Shown here in pieces: positions 14,029 to 21,046 of a stretch of 27,186 nt of DNA. Position 1 is the stretch's first letter. Each line of letters begins with the position of its first letter. This stretch comes from a virus, in the IMG/VR virus record IMGVR_UViG_3300037585_002151, positions 1 to 27,186 of that record; one strand, given 5' to 3'. The notes beneath the pieces are model-generated. The model was not told the origin of the DNA and did no database searches. It saw only the letters and a list, made by a program, of their open reading frames with translations. The position numbers and the translations under genes were made by a program.

Positions 14029-14347
14029 GGCAAAAGGACGTAGACTTCAACAATGGTTTCGTGATTTACTTATTGAGAAATTAGAAGTTCATCCAGAAGA
14101 TATAGAATCTCGCAGCATGGGCGCAGGTGGGGAAGACCTCATCATGGCTCGTGCTGCGAGAGCAAAGTTCCCCTATTCTATTGAATGCAAAAATCAAGAA
14201 AGTGTTAACGTTTGGAAATCGTATGAACAAGCAAAGGAAAATGCTGGTGATTATGAACCAATCGTAGTTCTAAAACGTAATAACACTAAACCTCTAGTCT
14301 TGGTTGATGCAGACTATTTCGTTCAATTACACGATAAAAACTCCTAA
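14009..14347 (+). CDS. PDDEXK-family nuclease, Holliday-junction-resolvase-like
   Basis: Start placed at ATG 14009, giving 112 residues (TTG 13997 would add four). The protein has a basic N-terminal helix (SAKAKGRRLQQWFRDLL), then GAGGEDLIMA (Asp43), then FPYSIECKNQE (Glu59, Lys61), the D-E-x-K metal site of restriction-like nucleases. The small size and the GED/ECK layout resemble the phage resolvase-like endonucleases of marine phages. A role in recombination, branch cutting or host DNA degradation is plausible. Substrate is not determinable. It follows the reductase and zinc-ribbon genes in one transcription unit. Confidence 0.75.
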   Translation: MKTQSAKAKGRRLQQWFRDLLIEKLEVHPEDIESRSMGAGGEDLIMARAARAKFPYSIECKNQESVNVWKSYEQAKENAGDYEPIVVLKRNNTKPLVLVDADYFVQLHDKNS

Positions 14348-14380
14348 ATAGTTCGTAGTAATATAACAGATGGAGAGCTC

Positions 14381-14659
14381 ATGGAAGCGTTTAGCTTAAT
14401 CGCTGACCTCGGCTTTTCTATCGCGGCCGTCGTGATCGGCGGGTTTTTTATCATATTATTGTTAAAGTATATACTTGATTCGGTTGTGAGTAGTGCTGAA
14501 AGTTTAAATGGTATGATCTCTTCTTTAGACAACCGTATAAAGACTATTAATAATGAAATCGTGAGGTTAGACGCTCTAGTATGTCATGTGCTAGGAGTAA
14601 AGCCCGATACACGAAGAATGTCTGCTGCCGATGGGAAAGACGATTCTAGAAAAGACTAA
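14381..14659 (+). CDS. Small membrane protein A, paralogue of the next gene (holin-like)
   Basis: A 92-residue protein with one hydrophobic segment near the start (about residues 7-30, SIAAVVIGGFFIILLLKYIL). A helical region follows with SSLDNRIKTINNEIVRLD, and then a charged tail. GGAGAG lies at good spacing before the ATG. The gene after it, at 14665, has the same plan and a similar helix, so the two are likely ancient tandem paralogues. Similar proteins are common in marine phages. Membrane location is clear; a holin or other lysis function is only a guess. It directly precedes the curli cassette. Confidence 0.65.
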   Translation: MEAFSLIADLGFSIAAVVIGGFFIILLLKYILDSVVSSAESLNGMISSLDNRIKTINNEIVRLDALVCHVLGVKPDTRRMSAADGKDDSRKD

Positions 14660-14664
14660 TAGTT

Positions 14665-14931
14665 ATGGATTTAATAAATGTAGTAGAGTTAGTAAATCAA
14701 TATGGTGTACCCATAGTTGTCGCTGTGGGTATGGGTTATTTTATTTTTTATATTTGGAAGTTTGTTACAAATAACATTCTTCCAAGTTTAGATAAAGCAT
14801 TTGGTACTTTGGTACATTTGATTGACCGAGTAAGAATGTTGGACAACGACATGATTCGACTCGACCAAAAAATACACACCATCATAGAAATACAAGAATC
14901 AAGAAAACAGGTAGAAAAAGATGATGCTTAG
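14665..14931 (+). CDS. Small membrane protein B, paralogue of the previous gene
   Basis: An 88-residue protein: a hydrophobic segment at about residues 14-34 (VPIVVAVGMGYFIFYIW), then LIDRVRMLDNDMIRLDQKI, matching in layout and key residues the DNRIKTINNEIVRLD helix of the previous gene. No strong Shine-Dalgarno site is visible. Its last 11 bases overlap the csgF start, linking the accessory cassette to a typical phage gene. Function unknown; holin-like or membrane-coupled partner are possibilities. Confidence 0.65.
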   Translation: MDLINVVELVNQYGVPIVVAVGMGYFIFYIWKFVTNNILPSLDKAFGTLVHLIDRVRMLDNDMIRLDQKIHTIIEIQESRKQVEKDDA

Positions 14932-15364
14932 AGCTTCACTTTTTCTTCTCTGTCTATTGTCTGTAAACTCACATGCAGTTCAAATGACACATACGTTTAA
15001 ATCACCGTCTTTTAATGGAAATGGGTATAGTGCACATGTGTTGACAATAGAAAATCAAGAGTTTTCCAGAAGTGAAGCACTTAGGGAAAAGAAAGAATCT
15101 GCTGAACGTCAAGCAATACGAGACGCGGCAAACACGAACCTTTCGAAATTTATGAAAAACGTAGAGTCTAGAATATACGCCCAACTGTCTAAGCAGTTGG
15201 TGGACAGTATGTTTGGAGAAGATGCTTCAACATCAGGCACCGTTACTTTTGAGGGAACAACAATCAGTTATACCAAAAGCAGCGATACCGTAGATTTAAC
15301 AATTGTGGATACAAATGGTAGTTCGACTAATATCACTGTTCCTGTTGGCGACTTTACTTTCTAG
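14921..15364 (+). CDS. csgF: CsgF-like curli assembly protein
   Basis: A 147-residue protein with a cleavable signal peptide (two Met, then LRASLFLLCLLSVNSHA). The mature N-terminus VQMTHTFKSPSFNGNGY matches Escherichia coli CsgF, whose F-x-NPNFGGN segment inserts into the CsgG channel. A helical middle with QLSKQLVDSMFG and a beta-rich end (DLTIVDTNGSSTNITV) follow the CsgF plan. CsgF is the extracellular accessory factor that couples curlin secretion to nucleation. Its 3' end overlaps csgG by 50 bp in another frame. This is one of the strongest family assignments in the cassette after CsgG and the cyclase. Confidence 0.88.
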   Translation: MMLRASLFLLCLLSVNSHAVQMTHTFKSPSFNGNGYSAHVLTIENQEFSRSEALREKKESAERQAIRDAANTNLSKFMKNVESRIYAQLSKQLVDSMFGEDASTSGTVTFEGTTISYTKSSDTVDLTIVDTNGSSTNITVPVGDFTF

Positions 15365-16103
15365 TTGCGCGAGCATCCAATCACAGGATGCTCCTGCATC
15401 AAGCACTGTGCCGTTAGTGAATGAACTATACAATATGACACCGCCTGTTCGTAAGGTGCCAATCGCAGTGTATAAGTTTAATGATGTAACAGGACAAAGA
15501 AAATCGAGTTCATCACTTGCACTGTTGAGTAGTGCGGTGACACAGGGTGGAGATATATGGTTAATCCAAGCCCTAAAGAAAGCAGGTAAGGGTGAGTGGT
15601 TTCAAGTTATAGAAAGAATGGAACTGGAAAATCTATTAAAAGAAAGACAGATTATACGAAACACAAGAAAGAACTATGATGGAGATAAGGCAGAAAAGAT
15701 TAAACCTCTATTGTTCGCAGGAGTATTGCTGACAGGAGGTATAGTTGGATATGACACCAATACAAGTACAGGTGGTATGGGTGTAAGATATTTGGGTATT
15801 GGTATGTCTGATGAATATCGTAAGGACATGGTAACAGTGGCTTTACGATTAATATCTGTACAGACAGGTGAAGTTTTATTGGCAGTTAGTTCTCAGAAAA
15901 CTATTCTGAGTACAAAGTTATCTGCAACAGTTTTTAAGTTTTTGGATATGGGAACTAAATTGCTGGAGACAGAATCAGGGATAACGGACAATGAGTCCAC
16001 AACCTATGCAGTAAGGAAGGCAATCGAACAATCGGTTATTGAAATAATCAAGGAAGGCGAGAAAAAAGAATTATGGGAATTTAAAAAGGAGGAAGAAAAA
16101 TGA
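15315..16103 (+). CDS. csgG: CsgG-like outer-membrane curli secretion channel lipoprotein
   Basis: Start placed at ATG 15315 inside csgF, because MVVRLISLFLLATLLSSC is a complete lipoprotein signal with lipidated Cys18; TTG 15303 would add four residues. The 262-residue product compares with 277 in Escherichia coli. Family landmarks in order are VYKFNDVTGQ, ERMELENLLKERQIIR, GGIVGYDTNTSTGGMGVRYLGIG, TGEVL, KTILS and a late ELWEF. CsgG forms a nine-subunit beta-barrel that exports unfolded curlins. In E. coli the constriction uses Tyr51, Asn55 and Phe56; here the matching loop reads KSSSSLALLSSAV, so those aromatics are not evident. The gene ends in the ATGA start of the curlin gene. Confidence 0.93.
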   Translation: MVVRLISLFLLATLLSSCASIQSQDAPASSTVPLVNELYNMTPPVRKVPIAVYKFNDVTGQRKSSSSLALLSSAVTQGGDIWLIQALKKAGKGEWFQVIERMELENLLKERQIIRNTRKNYDGDKAEKIKPLLFAGVLLTGGIVGYDTNTSTGGMGVRYLGIGMSDEYRKDMVTVALRLISVQTGEVLLAVSSQKTILSTKLSATVFKFLDMGTKLLETESGITDNESTTYAVRKAIEQSVIEIIKEGEKKELWEFKKEEEK

Positions 16104-16783
16104 GAACGGGCATACTTACGATACTCGCTTACTTCGTTATGTGCAGTGTGAGTTATGCGAGTGACGTTTACATAACACAGTCTGGTGCGAGCCTGACTGC
16201 AAACATCAATCAAGATGGACAGACTAATAAGTTTGGTGATGGTACAACGGGCGTTACTTTAACAGGTGACAATCAGACATTGGACATTGACCAGATTGGT
16301 AACACTAACACTATCGCCGCATCTGTTGTAGGTGCAACACAGACGTTTACTCTCAGACAAGAAGGTAACAGTAATACTTCTAATGTGTCTGTAGGAGCTC
16401 AAGGTGCTTCTGCTGATAACAGTATCATTCAAACACTCACTGGTAATTCAAATACCACTAACGTGAACGTAGCAAAGACTGCATCGGGCGCTGATGCTGA
16501 TGTTGATATCGTTGCTACAGGTGACAGCAATACTATTACCGTGAATGAGAATAGCACTGCAAGTATGATTGGCGATGATAAGAAGATAACGAATATCACA
16601 GCTATTGGGTCGAGTAATACTATTACGTCAACTCATACCGGCGCTGCTGACCAAGACACTACTTTACACCATACAGGTGCTTCTAGTACATTTTCGATTA
16701 CTCAAGGTGGTGCTCATGATGGCACAACTTCTATAACAACGGTTGGATCAGGACACAGTGTTACGGTTACTATGGACGATTAG
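16100..16783 (+). CDS. Curlin-repeat amyloid subunit 1 (CsgA/CsgB-like)
   Basis: A 227-residue protein with a Sec signal peptide (MRTGILTILAYFVMCSVSYA) and a mature part made of about seven degenerate curlin repeats. Repeat cores include DQIGNTNTI, RQEGNSNTS, TLTGNSNTT, VATGDSNTI and TAIGSSNTI, spaced about 22-30 residues apart. This fits the Q-x-G-x-x-N pattern of CsgA/CsgB, with the Gln often replaced. Such repeats stack as strand-turn-strand units in an amyloid fibre. Asp, Thr, Asn and Ser dominate and Cys is absent from the mature part. The start follows a GGAGGAAG site and overlaps csgG by 4 bp. Whether it is the major subunit or the nucleator cannot be decided. Confidence 0.85.
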   Translation: MRTGILTILAYFVMCSVSYASDVYITQSGASLTANINQDGQTNKFGDGTTGVTLTGDNQTLDIDQIGNTNTIAASVVGATQTFTLRQEGNSNTSNVSVGAQGASADNSIIQTLTGNSNTTNVNVAKTASGADADVDIVATGDSNTITVNENSTASMIGDDKKITNITAIGSSNTITSTHTGAADQDTTLHHTGASSTFSITQGGAHDGTTSITTVGSGHSVTVTMDD

Positions 16784-17822
16784 TCTCATTCTCTTTAGCA
16801 TCGGTGCTTATGGTGCTATTGGGAATGTGGTGAAACACAAAGGAAATGCTTCTGTAGAACGGTCAGGTGAGAAATCCGTTCTACAGAAGGGTTCTGATAT
16901 CGAGTTCAAGGACACGGTGAAAACTGGTAAAGGCGATGTTGGTATCAAGTTCGTAGATGACACCAACGTAGCAGTGAGTGCCCACAGTGCCTTGGTTATC
17001 GATGAGTTTATCTATGATCCCAACTCTAGAAAGGGGTCGAAGTTGGTTATGAATATTGCACTTGGCACAGTGCGTTATGCGAGTGGTAATATTGCGAAGC
17101 TGAGCAATCAGAATGTAGACATTCGGACACCGACAGCAAGGATTGGTGTGTTGGGAACTGCATTCAGTATGACGGTGGATGAGGTTGGTAAGTCTTTAAT
17201 TATTCTGTTACCCAATGCTGATGGGACAGTGGGTAAGATATCTGTGGATACTGATGTAGGACAGGTTATAATGAACCAAGCATTTCAGTCAACAGTGGTT
17301 GGTACAGCAGAGGCAAAACCATCCAAGCCAGTGATACTTGATTTAACACTGGATCAGATTAACAACTTATTGATTATCAGACCACCAAAAAAGAAGATTA
17401 TAGCGTTGCTTAGTGATTCAAAGAAAAGTAAGAATTTGCTGGATATTGATTTTCTTGAGTTTACAGGGTTGGATAAGAACGAGTTAGAAGAAGACCTGTT
17501 TGAGTTTAACGAGTTGGACATTAACGATTTGGATGTGGAGTTACTTGGTAACATCCTTGACCAGATTGCTCTTGCCCTAGCACAGGCAGAGTTGATAGAT
17601 GGCCGAACCAGCGGGTTTAACAGGGCAACACAGGTTAATACGATAGTGGACGGCAACACAACACGCATAATACGGAGAGTGGGCAACAGTACGATAGACC
17701 TAGATTTAATTAACGATTACGGATATACAATAAATTTAACACAGGGCGGAATACCTGTGCCAGAGATAACAACGAGAGATGAGGACGCTTCTAACACTAT
17801 TACTATCTATCAGTCTGAGTAG
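16758..17822 (+). CDS. Secreted FecR-domain protein with curlin-like C-terminal tail
   Basis: GTG 16758 is chosen because it opens a signal peptide (MLRLLWTISLILFSIGAYGA) and has AGGA just upstream; TTG 16743 is the alternative. The 354-residue product has a FecR domain over about residues 25-140: a repeat of GKGDVGIKFVDDTNVAVSAHS type, LVMNIALGTVRYASG, and VDIRTPTARIGVLGTAF. Next come a strand-rich region, an acidic Leu/Glu/Asp-rich stretch (about 215-265) and a C-terminal tail with curlin-like pieces (NTIVDGNTTRIIRRVGNSTI, NLTQGG, NTITIYQSE). FecR domains of this type often neighbour CHASE2 cyclases. It overlaps both curlin genes and may bridge the fibre to sensing. Confidence 0.8.
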   Translation: MLRLLWTISLILFSIGAYGAIGNVVKHKGNASVERSGEKSVLQKGSDIEFKDTVKTGKGDVGIKFVDDTNVAVSAHSALVIDEFIYDPNSRKGSKLVMNIALGTVRYASGNIAKLSNQNVDIRTPTARIGVLGTAFSMTVDEVGKSLIILLPNADGTVGKISVDTDVGQVIMNQAFQSTVVGTAEAKPSKPVILDLTLDQINNLLIIRPPKKKIIALLSDSKKSKNLLDIDFLEFTGLDKNELEEDLFEFNELDINDLDVELLGNILDQIALALAQAELIDGRTSGFNRATQVNTIVDGNTTRIIRRVGNSTIDLDLINDYGYTINLTQGGIPVPEITTRDEDASNTITIYQSE

Positions 17823-18573
17823 CACAGCACTTGCTGGAAACAGCGTGTATCTTGAGCAGATTGGTACGAGTACAGATACTACTGTCAGCATAGACATTGA
17901 CGGTAATAACAATTCTATCAATTTGTCGATGGAGGGCACTGGTAATGAACTAAATTTCAAACAAGAGGGAAACAATAATACCATCAGTTGGGTTTCCTAT
18001 TGGGGTTCTGGTAAAATATGGGGCGGTGACTTGGATGGTAATAACAACACACTTAAAATTGAACAGTACAACACCACAGGCTCAGACTCTAATAGAGTAG
18101 GTTTTCATATGCCTGGAAACAGTAATACTATTCATGTTTGTCAGGGAGCAATATTTTCTAGCAGCACAGACACAACATGTTCAGGCTCACAGTCTCAAGA
18201 ATATGGTGGACACACCATAAATCTGGATGTGCATGCAAATGGTAACAACATAAAAATAGGACAAGAGACAGGTACAGGTAATGCTGACCACTACGCACAG
18301 ATATACTATTACAACGGTGATAATAACAGCACTTTTATTACTCAAAAGGGAAATGGTGATAAAGATTTGAGAATGGACATAAGGACTGATGGTGGGGAAC
18401 AAGAGATTATGCAAAAAGGAGATGGTGCACATACAGGAGTAGTTAATCTTCAAGGTAGTTATCACACAGATATTACACTCATACAACGAGGCAACACAGC
18501 ACAGTCTTATTCGTTAACACAAAATTGTCAAACAAGTGGCGGGTGCGCTGTTTCGGTGACACAAGGAAACTGA
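17779..18573 (+). CDS. Curlin-repeat amyloid subunit 2, cysteine-containing
   Basis: A 264-residue protein with signal peptide MRTLLTLLLSISLSSTALA, ending in an A-x-A cleavage site. Curlin-like repeats include LEQIGTSTDTT, DGNNNSINLSMEGTGNEL, FKQEGNNNTI, DGNNNTLKIEQ and GNSNTIHVCQG, then looser repeats to the end (LIQRGNTAQSYSLTQN, VSVTQGN). Unusually there are four Cys in two pairs (HVCQG with TTCSG; QNCQT with GGCAV), which could form disulfides. It overlaps the FecR gene by 44 bp and is followed one base later by the cyclase gene. It is either a second fibre subunit or the nucleator; its greater length and Cys pairs make a cap or anchor possible. Confidence 0.82.
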   Translation: MRTLLTLLLSISLSSTALAGNSVYLEQIGTSTDTTVSIDIDGNNNSINLSMEGTGNELNFKQEGNNNTISWVSYWGSGKIWGGDLDGNNNTLKIEQYNTTGSDSNRVGFHMPGNSNTIHVCQGAIFSSSTDTTCSGSQSQEYGGHTINLDVHANGNNIKIGQETGTGNADHYAQIYYYNGDNNSTFITQKGNGDKDLRMDIRTDGGEQEIMQKGDGAHTGVVNLQGSYHTDITLIQRGNTAQSYSLTQNCQTSGGCAVSVTQGN

Positions 18574-18574
18574 C

Positions 18575-20629
18575 ATGAAGAAATGGATTATATCATTTGC
18601 AGTAATTCTGATTCTGTGTGGAATTCGTTTTGCAGATCCGTGGTTTCTTGATGTGGTAAGACTCAAGGCATTAGACCAACACCAAAGAAACCAGACAGAA
18701 CAGAGCTTGGATAATCTTGTTACAATAGAAATCAATAACGAAACTCTAAATAAAAAAGGTCAATGGCCCTGGAATAGAGAAACGTTATCCAAAGAAATAA
18801 TACGGTTGTATGAGGCTGGCGCGGGTATGGTTGTGCTTCCTATACTCTTTGCACAACCTGATAGATTTGGTGGAGATGATTCACTTGCAGATGTTCTCAG
18901 TCAAACCCCAACCATTATAGGACAAATACCTACCACACAGAAAGATAACAGTGGTGTCATACGAGGCGTTGCAACAGTGGGTGAGCCATGGAATGGTTGG
19001 GTATATCAGTATCCAGGCGCAATCGGACCTATACCTTTACTAGCAGAAAAATCACATGCTGTTGGTATGATGATTATTGCACCAGAGAAGGACGGCGTGG
19101 TTCGTCGTATGCCCTTGGTAGTTGCAGTGGGTGACCAACTATACCCAGCAATGAGCACGGAAATATTACGGATGGTTGCCGGTGATATATCTTATCAAAT
19201 GAAAACAGGTGTGGCAGGTGTTGAGAAATTACGCATACCTAAGTTTAAGATGATTGATACGGATGCACATGGCAATATATGGTTGGACTTCAAATGGAAA
19301 ACTCCAGTTCATGCATTGCATGAAGAGCTACCGGACCTTAGTGGCAAGATAGTAATTGTGTCAATAACAGCATCTGGCCTTGACAGTGCAGTATCTACGC
19401 CTGTTGGTGTAATCTATTCACATGACCTTATTGGTGCTTCTGTTGCGACAATGATGACAGGCAGAAATATCACTAGACCATATTGGACTAACCTTGCCGA
19501 GTTGGGTTCATCGTTTGGTCTTGCACTTTTATTGATGATTGTTGTGTTATTGCTACCTTGGTATTTTGGTGCAACACTCATGCCCGCAGCTGCTGTGGGT
19601 TTATTTTATGGAAGTTCACACCTTTTCACCAAACACGATTATTTGGTGGATTGGAGTTACCCTGTAATTACAGTATTCTTTGCTTGGTCAATTGCAGCAT
19701 TTTTGAGATTTATGGAAGAACACAAAAAGAGAATGGAAATCAAAAAACAATTTGAACATTATCTTGCACCGGCAATGGTTAAGAAGTTACAGAGGAATCC
19801 AGACTTATTAAAATTAGGAGGTGAGACGAGAGAATTAACATTATTATTTTGTGACATACGAGGATTTACACCTATCAGTGAACAATTCAAAACTGATCCA
19901 CAAGGATTAACAAAGCTCATTAATAGGTTTTTGACTCCTATGACAGATATCATCATGACTAATGATGGTACAATAGATAAATATATGGGTGACTGCATAA
20001 TGGCATTTTGGAATGCTCCATTAGACGTTAAAGAACAACGTAGATTGGCAATTAAGTCCTCTCATGAGATGTTGAAACATCTTGAGGGATTAAACGTGGA
20101 GCTGAAGAAAGAGGAATCTCTTCCTATAAACATTGGTATTGGATTAAATACGGGAGATGTAGTCGTGGGCAACATGGGCAGTAATCAAAGATTTGATTAT
20201 AGTTGTTTGGGAGATGCAGTTAATCTTGCAGCCAGACTTGAGGGGCAGAGTAAAGAGTATGGTATGAAAATAATTCTTGGCGAAGAAACCGCCAAGGAAA
20301 TGGAGAGTGAATTTGTAGTATTAGAATTAGATAAAATCGCAGTGAAGGGTAAAACAGAAGGTGTCACTATCTACACATCTTTAGGAACTCATAAAAATCT
20401 TTTCAATACGATGAACTATGATATGGCGCAAAGACAACATGGGAAGTTTTTGTTTTTCTATCGTAAACAAGCTTGGCAGTTGGCATCAAAATGGCTTGAT
20501 GATTTAGAGTTTGAGTTCAACGGCATGATGAAAGATTATTATGCCATGATGAGAGATAGAATAGAACAATTACAGAAAGAAGACCTTCCTGAAGATTGGG
20601 ATGGCGTGTATAGGGCGACAACAAAATGA
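18575..20629 (+). CDS. CHASE2-domain class III nucleotidyl (adenylate) cyclase
   Basis: A 684-residue membrane protein. It has a first membrane segment at residues 5-20, then a periplasmic CHASE2 sensor of about 280 residues (VTIEINNETLNKKGQWPWNR, SHAVGMMIIAPEKDGVVRR). Three membrane helices follow (about 311-330, 331-350, 361-380), then a cytosolic cyclase domain. Metal ligands are Asp427 (LLFCDIRGFT) and Asp473 (DKYMGDCIMAF). Lys469 fits the adenine-specifying Lys, with Ser543 (DYSCLGD) in the Thr/Asp partner position; Asn550 and Arg554 (VNLAARLE) are the transition-state residues. All catalytic positions are present, so ATP to cyclic AMP is likely. The final 80 residues are extra. It overlaps the next gene by ATGA. 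Confidence 0.93.
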   Translation: MKKWIISFAVILILCGIRFADPWFLDVVRLKALDQHQRNQTEQSLDNLVTIEINNETLNKKGQWPWNRETLSKEIIRLYEAGAGMVVLPILFAQPDRFGGDDSLADVLSQTPTIIGQIPTTQKDNSGVIRGVATVGEPWNGWVYQYPGAIGPIPLLAEKSHAVGMMIIAPEKDGVVRRMPLVVAVGDQLYPAMSTEILRMVAGDISYQMKTGVAGVEKLRIPKFKMIDTDAHGNIWLDFKWKTPVHALHEELPDLSGKIVIVSITASGLDSAVSTPVGVIYSHDLIGASVATMMTGRNITRPYWTNLAELGSSFGLALLLMIVVLLLPWYFGATLMPAAAVGLFYGSSHLFTKHDYLVDWSYPVITVFFAWSIAAFLRFMEEHKKRMEIKKQFEHYLAPAMVKKLQRNPDLLKLGGETRELTLLFCDIRGFTPISEQFKTDPQGLTKLINRFLTPMTDIIMTNDGTIDKYMGDCIMAFWNAPLDVKEQRRLAIKSSHEMLKHLEGLNVELKKEESLPINIGIGLNTGDVVVGNMGSNQRFDYSCLGDAVNLAARLEGQSKEYGMKIILGEETAKEMESEFVVLELDKIAVKGKTEGVTIYTSLGTHKNLFNTMNYDMAQRQHGKFLFFYRKQAWQLASKWLDDLEFEFNGMMKDYYAMMRDRIEQLQKEDLPEDWDGVYRATTK

Positions 20630-20802
20630 GCGCTCGCAACTTTACTAAAGGCCCATTAAAGTACAGACCTATATGGTACGATGGGGATATTTTAAAGGCA
20701 TGTGTTTTTGGGGTAGGATTAGGATTTGTTCTATCAATTATATTATTTTCTTCTTTCTTCACGACGGCCAACTGTGTGGTTAACAGTGTCACTAGGTTTT
20801 AG
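20626..20802 (+). CDS. Small membrane protein after the cyclase
   Basis: A 58-residue product: polar start MSARNFTKGPLKYRPIWYDG, one hydrophobic segment (ILKACVFGVGLGFVLSIILF) and a short polar end with one Cys. Its ATG overlaps the cyclase stop (ATGA), so it should be translated with the cassette. No family is recognised. It could be a membrane partner of the cyclase or an unrelated phage gene. Confidence 0.55.
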   Translation: MSARNFTKGPLKYRPIWYDGDILKACVFGVGLGFVLSIILFSSFFTTANCVVNSVTRF

Positions 20803-20804
20803 TA

Positions 20805-20833
20805 TTGACAAACAGAGACTAATCTGTTATCAT
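20805..20833 (+). promoter_or_regulatory. Sigma70-like early promoter
   Basis: -35 TTGACA at 20805-20810, 17-bp spacer, -10 TATCAT at 20828-20833, the same hexamers and spacing as at 10913. It starts a transcript about 15 bases before the ATG at 20855, with a GAGG ribosome site between. It marks the end of the curli/cyclase unit. Confidence 0.75.
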
Positions 20834-20854
20834 ATATAAAACAATGAGGTAAAA

Positions 20855-21046
20855 ATGGATACATATACACACACATTACTTGCGCTTTTTTGCATGATAT
20901 TCTGTTGGTTTTGGGGTCGTCATCTTTCAACGAAAAACATCATCAGCCATTTGTTGGATACGTTGGAACGTGATGGATATATCAAAACCAAAATCGATTC
21001 GGACGGTGATAAATGTTTGATAAAATTTGAGGAAATGAATAAATGA
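20855..21046 (+). CDS. Small membrane-anchored phage protein
   Basis: A 63-residue protein with a hydrophobic N-terminal segment (about residues 7-21, LLALFCMIFCWFWG) and a soluble tail with DTLERDGYIKTKIDSDGDKC. The layout is like small conserved proteins of marine T4-like phages that I recall as hypothetical. It is first in its transcript behind the early promoter. It overlaps the lipoprotein gene by 4 bp. Confidence 0.6.
   Translation: MDTYTHTLLALFCMIFCWFWGRHLSTKNIISHLLDTLERDGYIKTKIDSDGDKCLIKFEEMNK

Noticed and set aside
18187-18486. 99-codon minus-strand frame in the second curlin gene
   Set aside because: Opposite-strand shadow of the Asn/Gly/Thr-rich repeats; no ribosome site or family.
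14921-20802. Host contamination or mis-assembly as the explanation for the curli/cyclase genes
   Set aside because: Both ends join phage-type genes by overlapping codons on the same strand, and the internal junctions are equally compact. Coverage data would still be needed to exclude it fully.
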